In this document: in pieces, positions 54,736 to 63,538 of the stretch | Layout: the number at the start of each line of letters is the position of its first letter | Numbering within the stretch: position 1 is the stretch's first letter | Assembly (NCBI GenBank): GCA_028290945.1 | Contig: JAQGIV010000132.1 | Span: 36,134-100,133, forward strand | DNA: 64,000 nt | Origin: Phenylobacterium sp. | GTDB taxonomy: Bacteria; Pseudomonadota; Alphaproteobacteria; Caulobacterales; Caulobacteraceae | Direction: 5' to 3' | The notes under the pieces: generated by a model | The model's input: the letters and a program-made list of their open reading frames with translations, nothing else | Database searches by the model: none | What the model was told of the DNA's origin: nothing | Position numbers and translations under genes: made by a program

Positions 54736-55683
54736 ATGCCGATGCTGTCGCGGACCGCGGCCAACCTGTTCTGGACCGGCCGCTACATCGAGCGCGCCGA
54801 CTTCGTCTGCCGCCTGGTGGACGCCACGGCCAGGCTGGCCAGCCTGCCCTCGACCTATGGCGGCGATCCGACCGCCTGGACCGGCGCACTGGCCTCGGCC
54901 GGCGTGGCCGACGCCTTCGCCGACACCGGGCTGGAGCCCAGCGAGCTCAACATCACCCCCTTCCTGACCATCGGGGCCGCCAACCCGTCGTCGATCCGCA
55001 ACTGCCTGGAGCGGGCCCGGGGCAATGCGCGGGCGGTGCGCACGGCGCTGACGCGGGAGGCCTGGGAGTCGCTGAACGGGGCTTGGCACGAGGTGGAGCG
55101 GTTCACCGGCCCGCGGCTGTCGCGCGCCCGGGCCGGCGAGCTGGTGGAGATGGTCCGCCGCGCGGTGCTGGCCTTCGACGGTTCGGCGCACCGCACCATG
55201 CTGCGCGACGACGCCTACTGGTTCCTGCAGTTGGGCGCGGCCATGGAGCGGGCCGACAACACCGCGCGGTTGCTGGACGTGAAGTATCACCTGCTGCTGC
55301 CGCGCGACGAGGCGGTGGGCGGCAGCCTGGACTACTTCCAGTGGGCGACCATCCTGCGCACGGTCTCGGCGCTCACCGCCTACCGCTGGGTCTATCGCGA
55401 CACGGTGAAGCCGTGGCTGGTCGCCGACCTGTTGATCTTCAACACCCAGATGCCGCGCTCGCTGGCCTCCTGCTACGGCGAGATCGTCGAGTTGCTGGAC
55501 CACCTGGGCGAAGGCTCCGGCCGGCGGGGCCCGGCGCACCGGGTGGCCGGCTCCGTGCAGCTCGGCCTCGAGGGGACCGACATCGACCAGGTCTTCGCCT
55601 CGGGCCTGCACGAGTTCATCAACCGCTTCCTGGCCGACAACAACCAGCTGGGCGCGGCCGTGGCCGAGCAGTTCCTGTTCTGA
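54736..55683 (+). CDS. Alpha-E domain-containing protein
   Basis: MLSRTAANLFWTGRYIERADFVCRLVDA. Confidence 0.93.
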   Translation: MPMLSRTAANLFWTGRYIERADFVCRLVDATARLASLPSTYGGDPTAWTGALASAGVADAFADTGLEPSELNITPFLTIGAANPSSIRNCLERARGNARAVRTALTREAWESLNGAWHEVERFTGPRLSRARAGELVEMVRRAVLAFDGSAHRTMLRDDAYWFLQLGAAMERADNTARLLDVKYHLLLPRDEAVGGSLDYFQWATILRTVSALTAYRWVYRDTVKPWLVADLLIFNTQMPRSLASCYGEIVELLDHLGEGSGRRGPAHRVAGSVQLGLEGTDIDQVFASGLHEFINRFLADNNQLGAAVAEQFLF

Positions 55684-56498
55684 TGCGCATCCGGGTCCAC
55701 CACGCCACCACCTACGACTACCAGCACCCGGCCGAGGGTGTGGTCCAGGCGCTGCGGGTGACGCCCTCCGGCTACGACGGCCAGCGGGTGATCCACTGGC
55801 GGGTGGACGTCGATGTCGACGGGGTGCTGCGCGAACGGCGCGACGCCTTCGGCAACTGCCTGCACATCTTCTCCGCCGACCAGCCGGTGAAGTCCCTGAC
55901 CTTGCGGGTCACCGGCGAGGCCGAGGTGCGCGAGACCGCCGGCGTGGTGAGCGGCGCGCTGGAGCCCTTCCCGCCGCAGATCTTCCTGCGCACCACCGCG
56001 CTCACCGCCGCCGACGAGGCCATCCGCGCCTGGGCGCAGGCGACGGAACAGGGTGAGCCGCTGGCCCGTTTGCACGCCCTCATGGGGCGCCTGCACGACA
56101 AGATGGCCTTCGACACCACCGCCACCAATGTCGCGACGCCGGCGGCCGAGGCCTTCACCCACAAGCGCGGCGTCTGCCAGGACTACGCCCACATCTTCGT
56201 GGCCGCGGCCCGCTTCTTGGGGATCCCGGCGCGCTACGTCTCCGGCCACCTGGCGCGGCCCGAGACCGACGCCCAGGACGCAGCGCACGCCTGGGCCGAG
56301 GCCTTCGTGCCCGACCTCGGCTGGATCGCCTTCGACGCCGCCAACGGGGTCTGCGCCAGCGACTCCTATCTTCGCATCGCGGTGGGACTCGACTACCTAG
56401 ATGCAGCGCCCACGCGTGGCGCGCGTCGGGGCGGCGGGGAGGAACGGCTGAGCGTGTCGGTGACGGCGCGCGACGCGGGCCTCCAGCGCCAGGACTAG
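55683..56498 (+). CDS. Transglutaminase-like cysteine peptidase family protein
   Basis: KRGVCQDYAHIFVAAARFLGIPARYVSGH; HAWAEAFVPDLGWIAFD Cys-His-Asp triad. Confidence 0.95.
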   Translation: MRIRVHHATTYDYQHPAEGVVQALRVTPSGYDGQRVIHWRVDVDVDGVLRERRDAFGNCLHIFSADQPVKSLTLRVTGEAEVRETAGVVSGALEPFPPQIFLRTTALTAADEAIRAWAQATEQGEPLARLHALMGRLHDKMAFDTTATNVATPAAEAFTHKRGVCQDYAHIFVAAARFLGIPARYVSGHLARPETDAQDAAHAWAEAFVPDLGWIAFDAANGVCASDSYLRIAVGLDYLDAAPTRGARRGGGEERLSVSVTARDAGLQRQD

Positions 56499-56509
56499 GG
56501 CGGGGAACA

Positions 56510-57244
56510 GTGACCTATTGCGTCGGGCTCTTGGTGAAGGACGGTCTGGCCATGCTGGCCGACACGCGGACCAACGCCGGGGTGGACAATGTCTCGACCT
56601 ACCGCAAGCTCAGGATCTTCGGCAACGACGGCCAGCGGCTGATCGCCCTCGCCTCGGCCGGCAGCCTGTCGACCACCCAGACGGCGATGGAGCGGGCGAC
56701 GCTGGGCATCCTCGCCCCCGACACCGGCGAGACGGAGTCGATCCAGACCGCCCCCTCGATCCATCGCGTCGCCTACCTGCTCGGCCAGGCGATCCGCTTC
56801 ACCCGCGACGAGATGGAGGGGCTGAGGCAGGAAGACGTGAACTTCGACGCCACCCTCTTGGTCGGCGGCAGCGTCGGCGGCGAGCCCACCCGCCTCTTCC
56901 TGGTCTATGGGGCCGGCAACTTCATCGAGTGCGGCGAGGATTCGCCGTTCCTGCAGATCGGCGAAACCAAGTACGGCAAGCCGATCCTCGACCGGGCGCT
57001 GACCTATGACACCGACCTCGACGAGGGGGTGAAGATCGCGCTGATCTCCTTCTCGTCGACCATGCGCTCCAACCTGGCGGTGGGCTTGCCGATCGACATG
57101 GTCAAGGCGCGCGCCGGCCAGTGCCGAGCCGAGCTGATCTACCGGATCGACGACCACGACGAGTACTACCGCGAGCTCAACGACCGCTGGTCGGAGGCCT
57201 TGCGCGCCGCCCAGGCTTCGATCCCGAAACCGCCGTACCGCTAG
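56510..57244 (+). CDS. Proteasome-type protease Anbu
   Basis: TYCVGLLVKDGLAMLADTRTNAGVDNVSTYRKL; GTG start. Confidence 0.93.
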   Translation: MTYCVGLLVKDGLAMLADTRTNAGVDNVSTYRKLRIFGNDGQRLIALASAGSLSTTQTAMERATLGILAPDTGETESIQTAPSIHRVAYLLGQAIRFTRDEMEGLRQEDVNFDATLLVGGSVGGEPTRLFLVYGAGNFIECGEDSPFLQIGETKYGKPILDRALTYDTDLDEGVKIALISFSSTMRSNLAVGLPIDMVKARAGQCRAELIYRIDDHDEYYRELNDRWSEALRAAQASIPKPPYR

Positions 57245-57552
57245 GCGGGGGGCTCGGCGCCGGCGCCCTCGGGCTTGAAGCCCACCGGCAGGTAGCCGTG
57301 CAGGAAGCTCTCCACCGCCACCGTCACCGGCCCGGAGATGTCGCGCTTGCCGGCTTCCATCTCCAGCACCCGCTTTTCGCCCTGCTTGTCGCCGCCGGCC
57401 AGCCGGAGCGCGCGGGCGAGGTCCAGCGGCGTCCAACCCAGCGCGTCACGCGCCTGTTTCAGGTGTGGGCCGGTCTTGATCACGATGACGCTCCGCGCAG
57501 TCACGCCCCGAAGTCGGGCAGGCACGCCGGGCGCATAGCCCACCCGGCGCAA
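57241..57552 (-). CDS. Small HTH-like hypothetical protein (start uncertain)
   Basis: HLKQARDALGWTPLDLARALRLAGGDKQGEKRVLEMEAGKRDISGPV. Confidence 0.6.
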   Translation of the reverse strand: MRRVGYAPGVPARLRGVTARSVIVIKTGPHLKQARDALGWTPLDLARALRLAGGDKQGEKRVLEMEAGKRDISGPVTVAVESFLHGYLPVGFKPEGAGAEPPA

Positions 57553-57725
57553 GGCGGGAAGGGGCTATCGACTGCCGCCTGGATGAGCCGACGTCCGCCC
57601 AAAATCCGCGCAATTGTACGGCCATCGTGCATTGCAGCACAAAGCGGCGCCGGCAGGCGGAACCGACTTGCTCGGGAACCGGCGGGGTGTCGAGCCTCGG
57701 ATGGAAGTTCATCCCGAGGCGGACC

Positions 57726-58955
57726 ATGACCGAAGATCAGCGGACCACTGACGTTGCAACCGGCGGACCGGCAATCCCGCGACGGGCCTTTCTGTGGGGC
57801 TCCGCCGTCGCAGCCGCGGCGCCGATCCTCACCGAGGCGGATCTCGCCTGGGGCCGGATGGCCTCCCAGGGCATGGGCGTCCTTCCACCGGAAGCCGTGA
57901 TCATCAACGCCAACGAGAATCCGCTCGGCCCCTGCAAGGCGGCCTGCGAGGCGATCACCCGCATCCTGCCGCTCGGCGGCCGCTACGACCGCATGGGCCA
58001 GCTCGACGCGCTCACCAACGAGTACGCGGCCCTGCACGGGCTGAAGCCGGAGAACATCGCCTTCTACGCCGGCTCCTCGGAGCCGCTGCACTACACGACG
58101 CTGGCCTTCACCTCGCCGACCAGGAGCCTGGTCATGGCCGATCCGTCCTACGAGTCGGCCGCCGCCGCGGCGCAGGTTTCCAAGGCGAAGGTCTACAAGG
58201 TGCCGCTGACCGCCACCTTCGCCCACGACGTCAAGAAGATGGTCGCCGCCGACCCGGCCGCCGGCCTGATCTACATCGTCAACCCGAACAACCCGACGGG
58301 CACCATCACGCCGCGCGAAGAGATCCTCTGGGCGCTGGAGAACAAGCCGGCCGGATCGATCCTGCTGGTGGACGAGGCCTACATCCACCTCTCCGACGAG
58401 CAGCACGTGCTGGACCAGGTGGCGGCGGGCAAGGACCTCATCGTGCTGCGCACCTTCTCCAAGATCTACGGCATGGCCGGCATCCGCTGCGGCGTGGCGA
58501 TCGCCCGCCCGGACCTCCTGGAGAAGCTGACACCCTACTACCAGAACGCCATGCCGGTGACGGCGCTGGCCGCGGCGCGCGCCTCGCTGGCCGACAAGGC
58601 GCTGATCCCGACCCGCAAGAAGTGGATCGCCGACAGCCGCGTCGAGACCATCGCCTGGCTCAAGGCCCAGGGCTACAAGCCGATCGGCGACTCGCACTCC
58701 AACTGCTTCATGATCGAGACCGGCCGCCCGGCGAAGAGCGTGATCGCCGGCATGCAGAAGCAGAACGTCTACATCGGCCGCATCTGGCCGGTCTGGCCCA
58801 ACGCCGTGCGCATCTCGGTGGGCACGCCGGAGGACATGGCCAAGTTCCGCACCGCCTTCAAGACGGTGATGGACGCCCCGGCCCTGACGGCGGCCGAGCC
58901 GCGGGCCGGCTCGCGCGGGCCGGTGGGGATGAGCCGCTCGAAGTTCCTGTCGTAG
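57726..58955 (+). CDS. Class I/II PLP aminotransferase (histidinol-phosphate aminotransferase-like) with Tat-type signal
   Basis: PRRAFLWGSAVAAAAPI leader; NPNNPTGTITP; RTFSKIYGMAGIRCG PLP-lysine motif. Confidence 0.9.
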   Translation: MTEDQRTTDVATGGPAIPRRAFLWGSAVAAAAPILTEADLAWGRMASQGMGVLPPEAVIINANENPLGPCKAACEAITRILPLGGRYDRMGQLDALTNEYAALHGLKPENIAFYAGSSEPLHYTTLAFTSPTRSLVMADPSYESAAAAAQVSKAKVYKVPLTATFAHDVKKMVAADPAAGLIYIVNPNNPTGTITPREEILWALENKPAGSILLVDEAYIHLSDEQHVLDQVAAGKDLIVLRTFSKIYGMAGIRCGVAIARPDLLEKLTPYYQNAMPVTALAAARASLADKALIPTRKKWIADSRVETIAWLKAQGYKPIGDSHSNCFMIETGRPAKSVIAGMQKQNVYIGRIWPVWPNAVRISVGTPEDMAKFRTAFKTVMDAPALTAAEPRAGSRGPVGMSRSKFLS

Positions 58956-58956
58956 G

Positions 58957-59421
58957 TCAACGGGGCGGCGATTCTTCGCGCTCGGCGAGCACGAACCGCG
59001 GTCCCGGGCCGGCGCGTCCGGCGCGGTCGTCGGGATTGTAGAGCGCGCACTTGGCGAGCGACAGGCAGCCGCAGCCAATGCAGCCGTCGAGCTTGTCACG
59101 GGTCCGCTGCAGCATGGCGATCCTGGCGTCCAGGCCGCCGCGGACATGCTCGCTGATGCGCCGCCAGTCTGCTTGCGTCGGCGCGCGGTCCAGCGGCAGC
59201 GTCGCCAGCTCCGCCTCGATCTCCGCCAGGGTGAGGCCGAGCTGCTGGGCGATCAGGGCGAAGGACAGCCGCCGGATGTCCGAGCGCAGGAAGCGCCGCT
59301 GGTTGCCGCCGGTGCGGACCGCGCGAACCAGGCCGCGACCCTCGTAGAACCGTATCGCCGAGACCGAGAGCCCGGTGCGCTGGGCGAGCTCGCCGATGGA
59401 CAGCAGTCGGTCCGGCGTCAT
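58957..59421 (-). CDS. soxR: Redox-sensitive transcriptional activator SoxR
   Basis: MerR HTH plus CIGCGCLSLAKC iron-sulfur motif. Confidence 0.95.
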   Translation of the reverse strand: MTPDRLLSIGELAQRTGLSVSAIRFYEGRGLVRAVRTGGNQRRFLRSDIRRLSFALIAQQLGLTLAEIEAELATLPLDRAPTQADWRRISEHVRGGLDARIAMLQRTRDKLDGCIGCGCLSLAKCALYNPDDRAGRAGPGPRFVLAEREESPPR

Positions 59422-59451
59422 CTGGCCTTGTCCTTCAACTTAAGAGCTTGA

Positions 59452-59469
59452 CCTCAAGTTAGCTTGAGG
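59452..59469. promoter_or_regulatory. SoxR box
   Basis: CCTCAAGTTAGCTTGAGG between divergent soxR and VOC gene. Confidence 0.9.
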
Positions 59470-59521
59470 TTGTAGGCCCGGCAAGAGCGCGATCCCGCGC
59501 GCTGAAAAAAGGACAAGACCG

Positions 59522-59902
59522 ATGCCCTCATCACGACTGGAGCACGTGAACGTCACGGTGGCCGATCCCACCCAGGCGGCGAAGCTGATGCAGGACCTGT
59601 TCGGCTGGCAGGTGCGCTGGGAGGGGCCGGCGCTGAATGGCGGCCATACGATCCATGTGGGCTCCGACAGCCAGTACCTGGCGCTCTACGCGCCCCACGT
59701 GGGCGCCGGACAGGCGGCGGAGTTCGCCAGGGGCCGCCCGCTGAACCATATCGGCGTGGAGGTCGACGACCTTGACGCGGCGGAGCAGCGGGTGGCGGCC
59801 GCGGGCCTCAGGCCGTTCGGCCACGGCGACTACGAGCCGGGCCGGCGGTTCTATTTCCTCGACCCCAACGGCATCGAATACGAGGTGGTCAGCTACCGTT
59901 GA
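59522..59902 (+). CDS. VOC/glyoxalase superfamily protein
   Basis: LEHVNVTVADPTQAAKLMQDLFGWQVRW; NHIGVEVDDLDAAEQRV; YFLDPNGIEYEVVSY. Confidence 0.92.
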   Translation: MPSSRLEHVNVTVADPTQAAKLMQDLFGWQVRWEGPALNGGHTIHVGSDSQYLALYAPHVGAGQAAEFARGRPLNHIGVEVDDLDAAEQRVAAAGLRPFGHGDYEPGRRFYFLDPNGIEYEVVSYR

Positions 59903-59970
59903 TGGACGAGGGCGACCCCGGACGAGGCCGGGGCGAGATGGGGATTGACGGGTCCGATCGATCGTGTAAT

Positions 59971-59984
59971 TAACACACTGGTTA
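59971..59984. promoter_or_regulatory. ArsR operator candidate
   Basis: TAAC-ACACTG-GTTA inverted repeat 17 bp upstream of the ArsR ATG. Confidence 0.5.
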
Positions 59985-60000
59985 TTTAACAGGATCGCTA

Positions 60001-60378
60001 ATGACACCCGATCTCGACCCGATCAGCGCCACCCTGTCGGCCCTGGCCGACCCCACGCGGCGCGCCATCCTGGCGCGGCTGAGCGAGGGCGAGGCGACGC
60101 CGGGCGAGCTGGCGGCGCCGTTCGACATCAGCCTGCCGGCCATCTCGCGGCACCTGAAGGTGCTGGAGAGCGCCGGCCTGATCTCGCGCGGCCGCACCGC
60201 CCAGTGGCGGCCGTGCCGGCTGGAGGCCGAGCCGCTGCAGGCCCTGGACGGCTGGCTGGAGCGCTACCGCCGGTTCTGGGACGCCAGCTTCGACAAGATG
60301 GACGCCTACCTGGCCGAGCTGAAGACCAAAGAGGCGAAGGACCAAGCCCCCGAAGGAGACGACGATGCCGCTGGATAA
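60001..60378 (+). CDS. ArsR family metalloregulator-like repressor
   Basis: LADPTRRAILARLSEGEATPGELAAPFDISLPAISRHLKVLESAGLISRGR. Confidence 0.95.
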   Translation: MTPDLDPISATLSALADPTRRAILARLSEGEATPGELAAPFDISLPAISRHLKVLESAGLISRGRTAQWRPCRLEAEPLQALDGWLERYRRFWDASFDKMDAYLAELKTKEAKDQAPEGDDDAAG

Positions 60379-61486
60379 TTCCGAACTGCGCGACGACGAG
60401 CTGCTGATCACCCGCACCTTCGAGGCCCCGCCGGCCCTGGTGTTCCGGCTGTGGTCGCAGGCCCAGCACATGCAGCGCTGGCTGGGGCCCAAGGGCTTCA
60501 CCTGCACCCATTGCGAGATGGACTTCCGCCCGGGCGGCAAGTGGCTGGCCTGCATCGAGTCCGAACAGAGCGGCCCGTTGTGGATGGGCGGCGAATTCCA
60601 CGAGATCGAGCCCGACCGGCGCATCGCCTTCAGCTTCGGCGACCGCGACCCGGCCGCCAACATCCACCCCTCGACCGAGGTGGTGGTGACCTTCACCGAC
60701 CGCGACGGCGGGACCCTGCAGACCTTCCACCAGACCGGCTTCCCGACCGCGGCCTTCCGCGACGGCCACATCGTCGGCTGGACGTCGGCCTTCGAGAAGG
60801 CCGAGGCCTATGCCCGCGACCTGGCCGAGGTCTCGACGCCGGTGGTCTCGGCCTTCCGCTGGGTCCCGGAGTTCGCCCGCGGCCAGGTGCGCGACCTGCG
60901 GGTCCGCTGGGCGCTGGAGGAGGCGGGACGGCCCTATCTCACCCAGCTGCTCGAACGCGGCGAGCAGGGCCAGCCCGGCTATCGGGCGCTGCAGCCCTTC
61001 GGCCAGGTGCCGGCCTACCGCGAGGACGGGATCGCGCTGTTCGAATCCGGGGCCATCGTGCTGCACATCGGCGAGACCAGCGCGGCGCTGATGCCGCAGG
61101 ACCGGGAAGGCCGCGCGCGGGCCATGGTCTGGCTATTGGCGGCGCTGAACTCGGTGGAGACCGTGGTCCAGCAGCTGGGCGAGATCGACGCCTTCCACTC
61201 CGGCGAGGCCTGGGCGCAGGCCCGCCGGCCGGCGGTGGTGGAGCGGGTCCGGAAGCGGCTCGGCGAACTGGCGCAGGCGCTGGGCGACAAGGACTATCTG
61301 GAGGGCGAGTTCACGCTCGGCGACCTGATGATGGCCTCGGTGCTGCGGATCATCGACGATACCGACCTGGTGGCCGGCGAACCGCGGCTGAAGGCCTACC
61401 TCGCCCGCTGCGAGGCGCGCCCGGCGTTCCAGCGGGCGCTGGCCGCCCACCTGGCCGATTTCACGGCGGACCCGCCGCCTCAGTAG
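60365..61486 (+). CDS. AHSA1/SRPBCC domain fused to glutathione S-transferase-like domain
   Basis: N-terminal ITRTFEAPPALVFRLWSQAQHMQRWLGPKGF; C-terminal VSAFRWVPEFARGQVRDLRVRWALEEAGRPYLTQLLE...ALFESGAIVLHIGE. Confidence 0.88.
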   Translation: MPLDNSELRDDELLITRTFEAPPALVFRLWSQAQHMQRWLGPKGFTCTHCEMDFRPGGKWLACIESEQSGPLWMGGEFHEIEPDRRIAFSFGDRDPAANIHPSTEVVVTFTDRDGGTLQTFHQTGFPTAAFRDGHIVGWTSAFEKAEAYARDLAEVSTPVVSAFRWVPEFARGQVRDLRVRWALEEAGRPYLTQLLERGEQGQPGYRALQPFGQVPAYREDGIALFESGAIVLHIGETSAALMPQDREGRARAMVWLLAALNSVETVVQQLGEIDAFHSGEAWAQARRPAVVERVRKRLGELAQALGDKDYLEGEFTLGDLMMASVLRIIDDTDLVAGEPRLKAYLARCEARPAFQRALAAHLADFTADPPPQ

Positions 61487-62295
61487 GGGTTCCTGGCCAT
61501 CAGTTCGGCGTCCTTGGCGCAGGCGGCGGGATCCGGTGCGGGTCCCGCTTGCCGCGCGGCGGCGACCTCGGCGCGGGCGGCGTCGAGGTCCGAGCGGAAT
61601 TGCGCATTCCCATGCAGGGCGGCGACCAGGATTGCGCCGTTGTCGCGGCCGGCCTCGACGGCGCTCAGCGAATGGACGCCGCAGACCAGGCGGTTCTCGC
61701 CGAACGCCCGGGCGCGGATCAGGATCGGCGCGGCGCGGTCGGGGGCGAGCTCGGCCATGATCAGCCCCACCGCCCAGCTCCAGGTGTTGTGGCCTGACGG
61801 ATAGTCCGGGCTGGCGGCCAGCGCCGGATCCCTGGGCAGGCAGATCGCGCCTTCGTCGCGCAGGTAGGGGCGGGGCCGCTTGTAGATGTCCTTCGGCCGG
61901 TTGGTGACGCGGCTGGCGTCGGGGCCGACCTTGGCGATCAGCGCCAGGGTGCGCGGCGCGGTCTTCGGCGTCAGCTCGACGCCCAGCGCGCAGGCCAGGT
62001 CCTTGACGATGCCGGCGGAGTTGGCGTCGTTCTGCGCCATCGGCCAGCGGGGCTGGTTCTCGTAGGCGCGGGTGGCGCGGTAGATGGCCCGGTCGGCCAG
62101 GTCGCGGGGATCGCCCGGCGTGGGCGCGGGCGGCAGGACGGCGTAGGTGTCGGGGACGGCGGCGCCCAGGTAGCCCGGCGCCGGCCCGGCGGGGCCCATG
62201 GGCGGGGCGGCCAGCCTGGCCTGCTGGGCGGCCGCGCCGCCGACCACCAGGATGACGGCGGTCCCCACCGCCAGCGCGCCAAGCTTCAACCGCAT
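61480..62295 (-). CDS. Exported acid phosphatase (PAP2 family)
   Basis: KDIYKRPRPYL; DYPSGHNTWSW; GENRLVCGVHSLSAVEAGR. Confidence 0.92.
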   Translation of the reverse strand: MRLKLGALAVGTAVILVVGGAAAQQARLAAPPMGPAGPAPGYLGAAVPDTYAVLPPAPTPGDPRDLADRAIYRATRAYENQPRWPMAQNDANSAGIVKDLACALGVELTPKTAPRTLALIAKVGPDASRVTNRPKDIYKRPRPYLRDEGAICLPRDPALAASPDYPSGHNTWSWAVGLIMAELAPDRAAPILIRARAFGENRLVCGVHSLSAVEAGRDNGAILVAALHGNAQFRSDLDAARAEVAAARQAGPAPDPAACAKDAELMARNPY

Positions 62296-62386
62296 GTCCG
62301 AACTCCCACGACCAGGGCTCCGTGTCGCAGAGCTGTGCGGCGGATTCAACCGCGAGCGGCGCAGCGCCCCCGAAGGGGCGCCACGA

Positions 62387-63439
62387 TCAGGCGAACAGCT
62401 TGGCCCAGCGGGGCCTGTTGCGGGTCTTCCAGCCGCCGCGGTGCCAGGCGTCCGAGGCGATCAGCGGGACGACGGTGGTGGCTTCGGCGAACACCATCTG
62501 CTCCCAGGTGACGTCGACCTTGCCCCAGGAGCAGGCCTCCTTGAGGGTCGAGGAGGAGCAGGCGCCGTCGCGCACGTCGGCGACGGTGATCTGCACGGCG
62601 TATTTGTGCATCTCGGCCTCGTGGCCGAGGATCTCGGCGCAGACCACCGTGTCCTGGGCGAAGTTCTTCGGCACGCCGCCGCCGACCATGAACAGGCCGG
62701 TGGTCCCGGCGGCGATCTTGATGTCGGTGAGCTCGCGGAAGTCGGCGACCGAGTCGATGGTGAGATAGGGCTTGCCGGCCTTCATCCGCTCCACCTGGTG
62801 CTTGACCAGGCCGAAGCCGGCCGATGAGTCGGTGAACGCCGGGCAGAAGATCGGCACCCCCTCGTCATAGGCGGTCTGAATCAGCGAGCCGGGCTTCTTC
62901 GCGTTGCCGGCCGCCAGCCACCTGCCCATCTCGTGGATGAACTCGCGGGAGGAGTAGGGGCGCGGCTCGAGGGCCTCGCAGAGGTCGTAGATCGTCGCGT
63001 CGCAGCTCTGCAGCTCTTCCTCGTCGATGTAGGTGTCGTAGATGCGGTCGATGTAGAGGTCGCGCAGGTCGCGGTCGTCGACGCCGCCCTGGGCCTGGTA
63101 GTGCTTGAAGCCCAGCGCCTCGAAGAAATCCATGTCGACGATCGAGGCGCCGGTGGCGACGATCACGTCGATCATCCCGTACTTCACCATGTCGCGGTAG
63201 ATGTGCATGCAGCCGCCGGCCGAGGTGGAGCCGGCCAGCGTCAGCCAGGTGGAGCAGGCGGTATCCTCCAGGCTCATCGACCAGATGTCGGCGGCCCGCG
63301 CCGTGTCGCGGCTGGTGAAGCTCATCCGGCGCATGGCGTCGATCACCGGCCGGGCGTCGTACTGGTCGATGGCCACATGCTCGACGGTCTTGGCCAGCAG
63401 CTCGGCCTTGCGGTTCGACTTCTGAACGTCAGCGTTCAT
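62387..63439 (-). CDS. Deoxyhypusine synthase-like protein (bacterial polyamine-synthase family)
   Basis: TLAGSTSAGGCMHIYRDMVKYGMIDVIVATGASIVDMDFFEALG; PIFCPAFTDSSAGFGL. Confidence 0.9.
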   Translation of the reverse strand: MNADVQKSNRKAELLAKTVEHVAIDQYDARPVIDAMRRMSFTSRDTARAADIWSMSLEDTACSTWLTLAGSTSAGGCMHIYRDMVKYGMIDVIVATGASIVDMDFFEALGFKHYQAQGGVDDRDLRDLYIDRIYDTYIDEEELQSCDATIYDLCEALEPRPYSSREFIHEMGRWLAAGNAKKPGSLIQTAYDEGVPIFCPAFTDSSAGFGLVKHQVERMKAGKPYLTIDSVADFRELTDIKIAAGTTGLFMVGGGVPKNFAQDTVVCAEILGHEAEMHKYAVQITVADVRDGACSSSTLKEACSWGKVDVTWEQMVFAEATTVVPLIASDAWHRGGWKTRNRPRWAKLFA

Positions 63440-63538
63440 TCTCAAGGGTCCTCAAGAGTTTGAGCGCCCGTCCATAGGAAGTGCGCGTCCGGGACGGAGC
63501 GACCGGCCGCGCCTGTAACTAGCAAATCTCGGGTCGGG

